Made by a program: the position numbers and the translations under genes. A model generated the notes under the pieces. That model ran no database searches. It was not told the DNA's origin and was given only the letters and a program-made list of their open reading frames with translations. Shown here in pieces: positions 1-7,878 of a stretch of 25,116 nt of DNA; within the stretch, counting starts at the first letter, position 1; each line of letters opens with the position of its first letter. Source of the stretch: Flavobacteriaceae bacterium UBA4022. Lineage in GTDB: Bacteria > Bacteroidota > Bacteroidia > Flavobacteriales > Flavobacteriaceae. The stretch lies in the NCBI GenBank assembly GCA_002384055.1, contig DGAU01000021.1, positions 9,000 to 34,115 of the forward strand, read 5' to 3'.

Positions 1-1988
1 ACTGGATGGAGCAAGAGCAAGAACGTGGTATTACCATTACTTCTGCGGCCACAACCTGTACCTGGAAATTTCCTATGGAAAATGGTGAGGCAACTCCTGA
101 TACCCAAGGCTACCACTTCAATATTATAGATACCCCAGGTCACGTTGATTTTACCGTAGAGGTAAACCGATCATTGCGTGTCTTGGATGGCCTTGTCTTT
201 CTTTTTAGTGCTGTTGATGGTGTAGAGCCTCAAAGTGAAACGAACTGGAGGCTTGCCGATAATTACAAGGTGCCGCGTATTGGCTTCGTCAATAAAATGG
301 ATCGTCAAGGATCTAATTTTATGATGGTATGTCAGCAGGTTAAAGACATGTTAGGGTCGAATGCTGTGCCAATTGTATTACCAATTGGTGATGAATTGGA
401 CTTTAGAGGTGTGATTGATTTGGTTAAAAACAGAGCGATCATATGGCATGAGGAAACTCTAGGAGCTACTTTTGACGTCATTGAGATACCAGAAGAACTT
501 AGGGCAGAAGCCAAAGAGTACCGTGGTAAATTGATTGAAGAGGTTGCTGCCTACGACGAAAATCTTCTCGAAAAATACATGGAAGATGAGAATTCTATTA
601 CCGAAGACGAAGTGCATGCTGCATTACGTGCTGCAGTTATGGATATGTCCATCATTCCAATGATTTGTGGGTCGGCTTTTAAAAACAAAGGGGTTCAGTT
701 TTTACTTGATGCCGTTTGCCGTTATTTGCCATCTCCGATGGACAAAGAAGGTATTGTCGGTACAAACCCAGATACAGAAGAACCTGAAATTCGCAAACCA
801 AGCGTATCAGAGCCATTTGCGGCCTTAGCTTTTAAAATCGCGACAGATCCTTTTGTAGGGCGCTTAGCGTTCTTTAGAGCATACTCTGGTCGTTTAGATG
901 CAGGTTCTTATGTCTTGAACAATCGTTCGGGCAATAAAGAGCGTATCTCACGTATCTATCAGATGCACGCCAACAAACAAAATGCCATCGATTATATCGA
1001 GGCAGGTGATATTGGTGCTGCGGTTGGATTTAAGGATATCAAAACAGGTGATACATTATCTGCAGAGAAGCATCCTATTGTCTTGGAAAGCATGAATTTC
1101 CCAGATCCGGTAATTGGTATTGCCATTGAGCCTAAAACTAAAGCAGATGTTGATAAGCTTGGAATGTCTTTATCAAAGCTCGCTGAAGAGGATCCTACTT
1201 TTCAAGTCCGTACGGACGAGGCGAGTGGGCAGACCATCATTTCAGGGATGGGAGAGTTACACTTAGATATCATTGTTGATCGCCTAAGACGTGAGTTTAA
1301 GGTTGAAGTAAACCAAGGGAAACCTCAGGTCGAGTACAAAGAGGCAGTGACAAAAAGCGCTGACCATCGTGAGACCTATAAGAAACAAACGGGTGGACGT
1401 GGTAAATTTGCGGACATCGTATTTACACTTTCGCCAGCAACCGACGATAAAGTTGTAGGCTTAGAGTTTGTTAATGCAGTAAAGGGAGGGAATATTCCAA
1501 AAGAATTTATCCCTTCTGTTGAAAAAGGCTTCAAAGAGGCAATGAAAAATGGGCCTTTGGCTGGTTTCGAAATCGATCGTATGAAAGTCACACTTAAGGA
1601 TGGATCGTTCCACCCTGTGGATTCGGATCAGTTGTCTTTTGAATTGGCGGCTAAGATAGGATTTAGATCGGCGGCTAAAGCTGCTGGTGCTGTGATCCTT
1701 GAGCCAATCATGAAACTTGAAGTATTGACCCCAGAAGAGAATATGGGTGATATCGTTGGTGATTTGAACCGTCGACGAGGTCAGGTCAATGATATGAGTG
1801 ATCGTGCAGGGGCCAAAGTAATCAAAGGAGAAGTGCCGTTATCCGAAATGTTCGGATATGTCACAACACTGAGAACTTTGTCTTCAGGTCGCGCAACATC
1901 AACTATGGAATTTTCACATTATGCAGAAACGCCATCAAATATCTCCACAGAGGTGATTGCAGAGGCTAAGGGTACTGCTAACCATTAA
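1..1988 (+). CDS. fusA: Elongation factor G, 5'-truncated by the window edge
   Basis: EF-G is the GTPase that moves tRNAs and mRNA through the ribosome after peptide transfer and helps recycle ribosomes. The reading frame is already open at base 1: TGG at 3-5 precedes the ATG at 6, and the usual family sequence DWMEQEQERG runs through that ATG. The ATG is therefore internal, and about 50 residues including the P-loop are missing. Visible GTPase motifs are the switch I region ERGITITSA, DTPGHVDF (G3) and NKMD (G4). Domains II-V follow, with GMGELHLDII in domain III and the domain V end near TSTMEFSHYAE. It ends with TAA, 11 bases before rpsJ, consistent with a str-type operon continuing into S10. 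Bacteroidota often carry a second EF-G paralogue elsewhere; the gene order makes this the housekeeping copy. Confidence 0.97.
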   Translation, partial: WMEQEQERGITITSAATTCTWKFPMENGEATPDTQGYHFNIIDTPGHVDFTVEVNRSLRVLDGLVFLFSAVDGVEPQSETNWRLADNYKVPRIGFVNKMDRQGSNFMMVCQQVKDMLGSNAVPIVLPIGDELDFRGVIDLVKNRAIIWHEETLGATFDVIEIPEELRAEAKEYRGKLIEEVAAYDENLLEKYMEDENSITEDEVHAALRAAVMDMSIIPMICGSAFKNKGVQFLLDAVCRYLPSPMDKEGIVGTNPDTEEPEIRKPSVSEPFAALAFKIATDPFVGRLAFFRAYSGRLDAGSYVLNNRSGNKERISRIYQMHANKQNAIDYIEAGDIGAAVGFKDIKTGDTLSAEKHPIVLESMNFPDPVIGIAIEPKTKADVDKLGMSLSKLAEEDPTFQVRTDEASGQTIISGMGELHLDIIVDRLRREFKVEVNQGKPQVEYKEAVTKSADHRETYKKQTGGRGKFADIVFTLSPATDDKVVGLEFVNAVKGGNIPKEFIPSVEKGFKEAMKNGPLAGFEIDRMKVTLKDGSFHPVDSDQLSFELAAKIGFRSAAKAAGAVILEPIMKLEVLTPEENMGDIVGDLNRRRGQVNDMSDRAGAKVIKGEVPLSEMFGYVTTLRTLSSGRATSTMEFSHYAETPSNISTEVIAEAKGTANH

Positions 1989-1999
1989 TATATTCAGCA

Positions 2000-2305
2000 A
2001 TGAGTCAAAAAATAAGAATTAAACTAAAATCTTACGACTACAATTTGGTAGACAAATCTGCTGATAAAATCGTTAAGACGGTAAAAAGTACTGGGGCAGT
2101 CGTTACTGGACCAATACCATTGCCAACACACAAAAAGATTTTTACGGTTTTGCGTTCACCTCACGTGAATAAGAAAAGCCGCGAGCAGTTTCAATTAAGC
2201 TCATATAAGCGCTTATTAGACATTTATAGCTCGTCTTCAAAGACCATTGATGCACTCATGAAATTGGAGCTGCCAAGTGGTGTAGAAGTAGAAATAAAGG
2301 TGTAA
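2000..2305 (+). CDS. rpsJ: 30S ribosomal protein S10 (NusE)
   Basis: S10 sits in the head of the 30S subunit and also acts as NusE in transcription antitermination and transcription-translation coupling. The 101-residue product has the usual family length and the conserved segments RIKLKSYD near the start, GPIPLPT around residues 38-44 and SPHVNKKSREQFQ in the extended loop region. It starts 11 bases after fusA and is followed by an unusually long gap for this operon (133 bases). S10 therefore appears grouped with fusA, while L3 begins what may be a separately controlled transcript segment. Confidence 0.98.
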   Translation: MSQKIRIKLKSYDYNLVDKSADKIVKTVKSTGAVVTGPIPLPTHKKIFTVLRSPHVNKKSREQFQLSSYKRLLDIYSSSSKTIDALMKLELPSGVEVEIKV

Positions 2306-2438
2306 CGACCACTCACTTTAGTGAGGACATGTCCTAAGCTTCGGGCGAGGGAAAAACGGAAACAAAATAAGATTCAGGACTGGATATATTTTGGTCCTGT
2401 TTTTATAAACAAGAATTAATAACTAATAATTAAAAATT
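2306..2438 (+). promoter_or_regulatory. Candidate r-protein leader/attenuator between rpsJ and rplC
   Basis: This 133-base gap is dense with inverted repeats. CTCAC/GTGAG closes a TTTA loop (2312-2325). It overlaps the perfect palindrome AGGACATGTCCT (2324-2335). A terminator-like hairpin follows at 2375-2399. The pentamers AGGAC (2324, 2376) and GTCCT (2331, 2394) alternate, so segment 2 can pair with segment 3 instead of 3 with 4. That is the layout of a transcription attenuator. After the U-tract the DNA is AT-rich up to the L3 start. Seen: the repeats. Inferred: control of rplC and downstream genes, perhaps by L4 as in E. coli, where the leader lies upstream of S10. I do not recognise a named RNA family. 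Confidence 0.5.
2375..2405 (+). terminator. Terminator-like hairpin ahead of rplC
   Basis: CAGGAC (2375-2380) pairs perfectly with GTCCTG (2394-2399). The stem can extend inward by T-G and G-T wobbles. Five T residues follow directly (2400-2404). This is a short intrinsic terminator in shape. It sits inside an operon, so partial read-through or regulated termination is more likely than a full stop. Confidence 0.55.
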
Positions 2439-3050
2439 ATGTCTGGGTTAATTGGAAAAAAGATAGGGATGACCAGCATCTTTGACGAGAAAGGTAAGAA
2501 TATGCCTTGTACCGTTATAGAAGTGGGTCCTTGTGTTGTCACCCAAGTCAGAACTGAGGAAGTTGACGGGTATGAAGCTCTTCAACTTGGTTTCGATGAC
2601 AAGAAGACGGTCAATAAAGCTGCGGCGGGTCACGCCAAAAAAGCAGGTACTGTTGCCAAACGCAAAGTCGTCGAATTCCAGGGATTTGGAAAAAGTTACA
2701 AATTAGGAGATACGCTAACGGTAGATCTATTTGCAGAAGGTGAATTTGTAGATGTCACAGGGATATCTAAAGGTAAAGGATTTCAGGGTGTTGTAAAGCG
2801 CCATGGATTCGCTGGTGTGGGTCAAGCGACACACGGTCAGCACAACCGATTAAGAGCTCCTGGATCTATTGGTGCCGCCTCTTATCCTGCACGTGTATTC
2901 AAAGGAATGCGCATGGCGGGACAAATGGGGAATGAAACAGTAAAAGTTGAAAACCTACGAGTGTTGAAGGTAGTTTCTGAAAAGAACCTATTGGTGGTTA
3001 AAGGTTGTGTACCTGGCCACATAAACGCTTATCTAACGATTACAAAGTAA
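2439..3050 (+). CDS. rplC: 50S ribosomal protein L3
   Basis: L3 binds 23S rRNA early in 50S assembly and reaches toward the peptidyl-transferase centre. The 203-residue protein starts MSGLIGKKIGMT, a standard bacterial L3 N-terminus. It carries SKGKGFQGVVKRH at about residues 110-122, then the conserved GQATHGQHNR stretch, whose glutamine is the family's methylation site in some bacteria, and GRVFKG-like ARVFKGMRMAGQMG. The TAA stop shares its last A with the ATG of rplD, so translation of L3 and L4 is probably coupled. It is the first gene after the candidate attenuator. Confidence 0.98.
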   Translation: MSGLIGKKIGMTSIFDEKGKNMPCTVIEVGPCVVTQVRTEEVDGYEALQLGFDDKKTVNKAAAGHAKKAGTVAKRKVVEFQGFGKSYKLGDTLTVDLFAEGEFVDVTGISKGKGFQGVVKRHGFAGVGQATHGQHNRLRAPGSIGAASYPARVFKGMRMAGQMGNETVKVENLRVLKVVSEKNLLVVKGCVPGHINAYLTITK

Positions 3051-3679
3051 TGAAGGTAGCAGTATTAGATAGAAACGGAAAAGATACGGGAAGAAAGGTT
3101 GAACTTTCTCAAGACGTATTTGGTATTGAGCCAAACAACCATGCGGTTTATTTGGATGTCAAACAATACTTAGCGAACCAAAGACAGGGAACTCATAAGG
3201 CTAAAGAAAAAGCTGAGATCACTGGAAGTACGCGTAAAATCAAGAAGCAAAAAGGAACTGGTACAGCCCGTGCGGGTAGTATTAAGTCTGGTGTTTTTAG
3301 AGGTGGGGGTCGTTTTTTCGGTCCACGTCCTAGAAGTTATAGTTTCAAATTAAATAAGAACCTAAAGCGTTTAGCACGACGTTCGGCTTTAAGTATGAAA
3401 GCGCAACAAAACGCAATTGTCGTTTTGGAAGACTTTACTATGGAAAGCCCAAAGACAAAGGAGTTTACAAACATGTTGAACTTACTCGGTTTAGACAACA
3501 AAAAATCTTTGTTCGTCTTGGGTGACTCAAATAATAATGTATATTTGTCGTCGCGTAATTTGAAGGGCACTGAAGTTCTAATGGACTCAGAAATAAGCAC
3601 TTACAAAATTATGAATGCAAACAGCCTTGTGTTGTTTGAAGGTTCTTTGGAAAGTATTCAAGAAAACTTAAGTAAATAG
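3050..3679 (+). CDS. rplD: 50S ribosomal protein L4
   Basis: L4 is a primary 23S rRNA binder whose long loop lines the exit tunnel. In E. coli it also represses its own S10 operon. I place the start at the ATG overlapping the rplC stop (TAATG), giving 209 residues beginning MKVAVLDRNGKDTG. An upstream in-frame ATG at 3005 would add 15 residues that lie inside the L3 gene and do not look like L4. The tunnel loop is visible as KKQKGTGTARAGS and GGGRFFGPRPRSY, followed by the globular end with EDFTMESPKTKEF. L4 is the natural candidate ligand for the leader ahead of rplC, but that is inference. Confidence 0.97.
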   Translation: MKVAVLDRNGKDTGRKVELSQDVFGIEPNNHAVYLDVKQYLANQRQGTHKAKEKAEITGSTRKIKKQKGTGTARAGSIKSGVFRGGGRFFGPRPRSYSFKLNKNLKRLARRSALSMKAQQNAIVVLEDFTMESPKTKEFTNMLNLLGLDNKKSLFVLGDSNNNVYLSSRNLKGTEVLMDSEISTYKIMNANSLVLFEGSLESIQENLSK

Positions 3680-3686
3680 AAACAAG

Positions 3687-3977
3687 ATGAATATCTTAAT
3701 CAAACCTATTATAACAGAAAAAGCGACAAAGGACGCGGAAGATTTTAACCGCTTCACTTTTGTTGTGAATCCGAAGGCGAATAAGATTGAAATAAAAAAG
3801 GCAGTTGAAGCTGCATATACTGTTTCAGTTACTGCAGTTCGCACAATAAATGTCCGCCCAGATCGTCGTGTTCGTCAAACGAAAACGGGGGTTCAAACTG
3901 GTAAAACAAATGCAATTAAAAAGGCAATTGTACAGTTGGCGGAAGGTGATACAATAGATTTTTATGCTAATATCTAA
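3687..3977 (+). CDS. rplW: 50S ribosomal protein L23
   Basis: L23 lies at the tunnel exit and is a docking site for trigger factor and the signal recognition particle. The 96-residue product shows the family pattern: IKPIITEKAT at the start, FVVNPKANKIEIKKAVEAAY in the middle and the basic loop ending NAIKKAIVQLAEGDTIDFY. It starts 7 bases after rplD and ends 27 bases before rplB. Confidence 0.97.
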   Translation: MNILIKPIITEKATKDAEDFNRFTFVVNPKANKIEIKKAVEAAYTVSVTAVRTINVRPDRRVRQTKTGVQTGKTNAIKKAIVQLAEGDTIDFYANI

Positions 3978-4004
3978 ATTTTTTAGATTAAAAGAAAGAC
4001 AAAA

Positions 4005-4829
4005 ATGTCAGTAAGAAAATTAAAGCCTATCACCCCAGGACAGCGTTTTAGAGTAGTGAATGGATTTGACGCCATCACCACTGATAAGCCGGAGAAGAGC
4101 TTGCTCGTTCCGAATAAACGTTCTGGTGGTAGAAATAGTCAAGGAAAAATGACCATGCGCTACATAGGTGGTGGTCACAAGAAGCGCTATCGAATTATCG
4201 ATTTTAAGCGCGACAAGCACGGTATTCCTGCAACGGTTGCTTCTATAGAATATGATCCAAACAGAACGGCATTTATAGCCTTGTTAAATTATCAAGACGG
4301 AGAAAAGCGTTACGTTATTGCTCAGAATGGCCTACAAGTAGGTCAGAATGTAGTATCTGGTGACGGCGCGGCTCCTGAGATTGGTAACACATTGGCGTTG
4401 TCTCAGATCCCTTTGGGAACCATCATATCCTGTATCGAATTGCATCCTGGTCAAGGCGCGGTACTCGCGCGTAGTGCCGGTGCATTTGCACAGTTGATGG
4501 CTCGTGATGGTAAGTATGCAACCGTGAAATTACCTTCGGGTGAATCACGTATGATCCTCGTTACATGTGCGGCCACTATTGGAGTTGTTTCCAACAGTGA
4601 TCATCAATTGTTGGTTTCTGGTAAAGCTGGACGCTCACGTTGGTTGGGTCGTCGTCCAAGAACAAGACCAGTAGTTATGAACCCTGTCGATCACCCAATG
4701 GGTGGTGGGGAAGGTAAATCTTCTGGTGGACACCCAAGATCGAGAAATGGTATCCCTGCAAAAGGATTCAGAACTCGTTCTAAGACCAAAGCGAGTAATA
4801 AATACATTATAGAACGTAGAAAGAAATAA
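4005..4829 (+). CDS. rplB: 50S ribosomal protein L2
   Basis: L2 is needed for subunit joining and supports the peptidyl-transferase centre. At 274 residues it is full length. Recognisable blocks are GRNSQGKMTMRYIGGGHKK near residues 42-60, an OB-like N-terminal half (residues ~85-150) and an SH3-like second half. The conserved C-terminal loop MNPVDHPMGGGEGKSSGG lies near residues 224-241. In this loop E. coli has DHPHGGG; the Met here replaces the second His, which I believe is common in Bacteroidota. The lysine-rich tail ends IIERRKK. rpsS follows after 3 bases. Confidence 0.98.
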   Translation: MSVRKLKPITPGQRFRVVNGFDAITTDKPEKSLLVPNKRSGGRNSQGKMTMRYIGGGHKKRYRIIDFKRDKHGIPATVASIEYDPNRTAFIALLNYQDGEKRYVIAQNGLQVGQNVVSGDGAAPEIGNTLALSQIPLGTIISCIELHPGQGAVLARSAGAFAQLMARDGKYATVKLPSGESRMILVTCAATIGVVSNSDHQLLVSGKAGRSRWLGRRPRTRPVVMNPVDHPMGGGEGKSSGGHPRSRNGIPAKGFRTRSKTKASNKYIIERRKK

Positions 4830-4832
4830 GCT

Positions 4833-5111
4833 ATGCCAAGATCACTAAAAAAAGGACCTTACGTTCACTATAAGTTGGAGCTAAAAGTTCAGGCTAATGT
4901 GGAGTCGAATAAGAAAACCGTCATCAAGACTTGGTCACGGGCTTCTATGATCACTCCAGACTTTGTTGGTCAAACTATAGGGGTGCATAACGGAAGACAA
5001 TTTATTCCGGTATACGTCACTGAGAACATGGTAGGACATAAATTAGGAGAATTTTCACCAACACGTACATTCCGTGGACATGGTGGGAATAAAAATAAAG
5101 GAAAAAAATAA
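4833..5111 (+). CDS. rpsS: 30S ribosomal protein S19
   Basis: S19 sits in the 30S head with S13 and contacts the A-site tRNA region and the inter-subunit bridges. The 92-residue product begins MPRSLKKGPYV and carries TWSRASMITPDFVGQTI and the signature block GHKLGEFSPTRTFRGHGG, ending in a lysine-rich tail. It is tightly packed, 3 bases after rplB and 3 before rplV, which suggests coupled translation. Confidence 0.98.
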   Translation: MPRSLKKGPYVHYKLELKVQANVESNKKTVIKTWSRASMITPDFVGQTIGVHNGRQFIPVYVTENMVGHKLGEFSPTRTFRGHGGNKNKGKK

Positions 5112-5114
5112 GCC

Positions 5115-5522
5115 ATGGGAGTTCGTAAAAGAGAAAGAGCAGAACAGATCAAGGAAGCGAAGAAGACTCAGTATTTCGCTAAGTTGAACAATTGCCCTAC
5201 ATCGCCAAGAAAAATGCGTTTAGTCGCAGATATAGTGCGCGGTGAAAAGGTAGACCGAGCGCTTAATATTTTGAGATTTAATCCAAAAGAAGCATCACGT
5301 CGTCTTGAAAAATTATTGTTATCGGCTATAGCCAACTGGCAATTTAAAAATGAAAACGCTTCTTTAGAAGATGCTGATTTATTTGTCAAAGAGATCCGTG
5401 TAGACGGAGGAACTATGTTGAAGCGTTTACGCCCAGCACCTCAAGGTCGTGCGCACAGAATTAGAAAACGTTCCAACCACGTCACACTGGTATTAGGAGC
5501 TAACGATAACACACAAAGCTAA
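5115..5522 (+). CDS. rplV: 50S ribosomal protein L22
   Basis: L22 spans the large subunit, and its long beta-hairpin helps form the tunnel constriction near the macrolide site. The 135-residue protein shows NCPTSPRKMRLVADIVRGEKV at about residues 26-46 (the family core), LLLSAIANWQ, and the hairpin and C-terminal block IRVDGGTMLKRLRPAPQGRAHRI-like sequence near residues 95-118. The first 25 residues form a basic extension (GVRKRERAEQIKEAKK) longer than in E. coli (110 aa), as is usual in this phylum. Start ATG lies 3 bases after rpsS. Confidence 0.97.
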   Translation: MGVRKRERAEQIKEAKKTQYFAKLNNCPTSPRKMRLVADIVRGEKVDRALNILRFNPKEASRRLEKLLLSAIANWQFKNENASLEDADLFVKEIRVDGGTMLKRLRPAPQGRAHRIRKRSNHVTLVLGANDNTQS

Positions 5523-5529
5523 GAAGTAA

Positions 5530-6252
5530 ATGGGACAGAAAACAAATCCAATCGGAATTCGCTTAGGTATCATTAGAGGTTGGGAATCCAACTGGTACGG
5601 AGGCAAGGACTACGGCGATCGTTTGGCCGAAGACGACAAGATTAGAAAATACATCCATGCACGTCTGAGTAAAGCGAGTGTGTCTCGAGTAATTATCGAG
5701 AGAACTTTGAAACTTGTAACCGTTACTATCACAACAGCCCGTCCTGGTATTATTATCGGTAAAGGTGGCCAAGAGGTAGACAAGCTAAAAGAAGAACTCA
5801 AAAAAATTACTGGAAAGGAAGTTCAGATCAACATTCATGAGATCAAACGTCCAGAACTTGATGCGTTTTTAGTAGCCTCAAGTATTGCCCGTCAAATTGA
5901 AAATAGAATTTCTTATCGACGTGCGATTAAAATGGCTATCCAAGCAACAATGCGCATGAATTCTGAGGGCATTAAAGTCCAGATTTCAGGACGATTGAAT
6001 GGAGCAGAAATGGCCCGATCAGAGTCATATAAGGATGGGCGTATTCCATTATCGACCTTTAGAGCTGACATCGATTATGCTTTGGTTGAAGCACATACGA
6101 CTTATGGTCGTTTGGGCATCAAAGTATGGATCATGAAAGGTGAAGTCTATGGCAAAAGAGAACTTTCGCCACTAGTAGGTCTGGAAAAGAAGTCCGGAGG
6201 TAAATCAAATTCTGCTCGTGGTGCGAATAGTCCACGACGTAACAGAAAGTAA
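5530..6252 (+). CDS. rpsC: 30S ribosomal protein S3
   Basis: S3 forms part of the mRNA entry tunnel and contributes to helicase activity of the ribosome. The 240-residue protein begins MGQKTNPIGIRLGI, has a type II KH domain with the GxxG loop GKGG in RPGIIIGKGGQEVDKL (about residues 72-87), and a C-terminal S3 domain with RRAIKMAIQATMR and GRIPLSTFRADIDY. The tail (SGGKSNSARGANSPRRNRK) is basic and low in complexity. It follows rplV by 7 bases and precedes rplP by 20. Confidence 0.98.
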   Translation: MGQKTNPIGIRLGIIRGWESNWYGGKDYGDRLAEDDKIRKYIHARLSKASVSRVIIERTLKLVTVTITTARPGIIIGKGGQEVDKLKEELKKITGKEVQINIHEIKRPELDAFLVASSIARQIENRISYRRAIKMAIQATMRMNSEGIKVQISGRLNGAEMARSESYKDGRIPLSTFRADIDYALVEAHTTYGRLGIKVWIMKGEVYGKRELSPLVGLEKKSGGKSNSARGANSPRRNRK

Positions 6253-6272
6253 TTTTTTAAAGAGGAACAAAA

Positions 6273-6692
6273 ATGTTACAACCGAAAAGAACCAAATACC
6301 GTAAAATGCAAAAAGGCCGCATGAAAGGAAATGCAGGTCGCGGCAACCAGCTATCATACGGTACATTTGGTATAAAATCCCTAGATTCTAATTTCTTGAC
6401 ATCACGTCAAATTGAAGCTGCACGTATTGCCGCAACCCGTTACATGAAAAGAGAAGGTTCCCTCTGGATTATGATTTTTCCAGACAAACCGATCACTAAA
6501 AAGCCTCTTGAAGTACGTATGGGTAAAGGTAAAGGTGCCGTTGAATATTGGGCAGCTGTAGTCAAGCCAGGACGAGTCTTGTTTGAAGTTTCAGGGGTGT
6601 CCTTGGATATAGCAAAAGAAGCCTTACGCCTAGCGGCTCAAAAGCTTCCCGTAAAAACCAGGTTTGTCATGTCTCGAGATTATCAGGCTTAA
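6273..6692 (+). CDS. rplP: 50S ribosomal protein L16
   Basis: L16 is a late-assembling protein near the A site of the 50S subunit. The 139-residue product starts MLQPKRTKYRKMQKGRM, then shows the family blocks LTSRQIEAARIAATRYMKR, FPDKPITKKPLEVRMGKGKG and AAQKLPVKTRFV. The RMGKGKG loop carries the arginine that is hydroxylated in some bacteria. An A-rich leader with AGAGGAA sits just ahead of the ATG and may serve as a weak ribosome-binding site. Confidence 0.97.
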   Translation: MLQPKRTKYRKMQKGRMKGNAGRGNQLSYGTFGIKSLDSNFLTSRQIEAARIAATRYMKREGSLWIMIFPDKPITKKPLEVRMGKGKGAVEYWAAVVKPGRVLFEVSGVSLDIAKEALRLAAQKLPVKTRFVMSRDYQA

Positions 6693-6710
6693 TTTTTTGA
6701 AATTGTCATT

Positions 6711-6902
6711 ATGAAACAATCAGAAATAACAGAAACATCCACAGCGGAACTATATGAGAAGCTGGCAGAAATTAAGAAGGCTCATACCGATCTTAAAATC
6801 GCCCATGCCATATCACCGTTGGAAAATCCAATTCAGCTTCGTGGTCATAGAAGAGCCATAGCAAGAATTGCGACCGAACTAACTAAAAGAGAAGTACAAT
6901 AA
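6711..6902 (+). CDS. rpmC: 50S ribosomal protein L29
   Basis: L29 sits beside L23 at the tunnel exit. It is a small, two-helix protein of 63 residues here, with a helix rich in Glu/Lys (TAELYEKLAEIKKAHTDLK) and the typical second-helix block NPIQLRGHRRAIARIATEL. It lies between rplP and rpsQ as in nearly all bacteria, with gaps of 18 and 17 bases. Confidence 0.95.
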   Translation: MKQSEITETSTAELYEKLAEIKKAHTDLKIAHAISPLENPIQLRGHRRAIARIATELTKREVQ

Positions 6903-6919
6903 TTGTGCGCAGCTGAAAG

Positions 6920-7177
6920 ATGGAAAATAGAAACTTAAGAAAAGAACGAATCGGGGTAGTGACCAGTAACAAAATGGAGAAATCTATTGTTGTTAGTGAG
7001 ACTAAAAAAGTCAAACATCCGATGTACGGCAAGTACGTGTTGAAAACGAAGAAATACGTTGCGCACGACGAGAAAAATGATTGCAACGAGGGCGATACAG
7101 TACGGATCATGGAAACACGGCCGCTTAGTAAAACCAAATGTTGGAGAGTAATAGAAATAATCGAAAGAGCTAAGTAA
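6920..7177 (+). CDS. rpsQ: 30S ribosomal protein S17
   Basis: S17 is a primary 16S rRNA binder with an OB fold in the 30S body. The 85-residue sequence carries RKERIGVVTSNKMEKSIVV near the start, HPMYGKYVLKTKKYVAHDE, and EGDTVRIMETRPLSKTKCWRV-type ending, all standard for S17. The rplN start follows after 2 bases. Confidence 0.97.
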   Translation: MENRNLRKERIGVVTSNKMEKSIVVSETKKVKHPMYGKYVLKTKKYVAHDEKNDCNEGDTVRIMETRPLSKTKCWRVIEIIERAK

Positions 7178-7179
7178 TC

Positions 7180-7548
7180 ATGATACAACAAGAATCAAGA
7201 CTTAAAGTGGCAGATAATACAGGAGCGAAGGAAGTACTTTGTATCCGCGTGTTAGGTGGTACCAAAAGACGTTATGCCTCGATAGGGGATAAAATCGTGG
7301 TTACGGTTAAAGAATCTACGCCAAACGGAACGGTAAAAAAAGGTAGTATATCCACGGCAGTTGTGGTGCGTACTGTTAAAGAAGTAAGACGTCCTGATGG
7401 ATCGTACATTCGCTTTGATGACAATGCCTGTGTTTTGTTAGGAACAACTGGAGAAATGCGTGGAACGCGTGTTTTTGGGCCTGTAGCTAGAGAACTTCGT
7501 GATCGTCAGTTCATGAAAATTGTTTCATTAGCGCCAGAGGTGCTTTAA
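7180..7548 (+). CDS. rplN: 50S ribosomal protein L14
   Basis: L14 lies on the 50S interface, forms bridges to the 30S subunit and is the docking point for the silencing factor RsfS. The 122-residue protein has the usual length and sequence: MIQQESRLKVADNTGAKEV at the start, GDKIVVTVKE, then VRPDG-like RRPDGSYIRFDDNACVLL, and ends FMKIVSLAPEVL. It opens the part equivalent to the spc operon, but without any spacer or visible promoter (2 bases after rpsQ). Confidence 0.98.
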   Translation: MIQQESRLKVADNTGAKEVLCIRVLGGTKRRYASIGDKIVVTVKESTPNGTVKKGSISTAVVVRTVKEVRRPDGSYIRFDDNACVLLGTTGEMRGTRVFGPVARELRDRQFMKIVSLAPEVL

Positions 7549-7561
7549 AGCGAAACCAAAA

Positions 7562-7876
7562 ATGGAAAAGATAAAAATAAAATCAGGAGATCTTGTTTTA
7601 GTCACATCAGGTGATCACAAAGGCAGCGAAGGTAAAGTTTTGCGTATCCTTAGAGAAAAAAACAAGGCCATAGTAGAAGGTGTAAATTTGGTAAAGAAGC
7701 ATCAGAAGCCTAGCGCAGCTAGTCCTCAAGGCGGAATTACCGAAAAAGAAGCACCAATTCATATATCAAATCTATCCTTGAAGGATCCAAAAACAGGTGA
7801 AGCAACCCGTGTGGGATTCAGAATGGAAGGGGACAAAAAAGTCCGATTTGCTAAAAAATCGAATCAAGTATTATAG
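7562..7876 (+). CDS. rplX: 50S ribosomal protein L24
   Basis: L24 initiates 50S assembly by binding the 5' domain of 23S rRNA and sits near the tunnel exit. The 104-residue protein contains the KOW motif (SGDLVLVTSGDHKGSEGKVL, residues ~8-27), then EGVNLVKKHQKPS and the segment KEAPIHISNLSL typical of bacterial L24. rplE begins 2 bases after its stop. Confidence 0.97.
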   Translation: MEKIKIKSGDLVLVTSGDHKGSEGKVLRILREKNKAIVEGVNLVKKHQKPSAASPQGGITEKEAPIHISNLSLKDPKTGEATRVGFRMEGDKKVRFAKKSNQVL

Positions 7877-7878
7877 TT

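Noticed and set aside
6..8. ATG at 6 as the start of fusA
   Set aside because: The frame is open before it, and the codon is the conserved internal Met of WMEQEQERG. The P-loop part is missing from the window.
3005..3049. Upstream in-frame ATG for rplD giving a 224-residue product
   Set aside because: The extra 15 residues lie inside the rplC coding end and do not match L4. ATG 3050 gives the normal N-terminus and a TAATG overlap.
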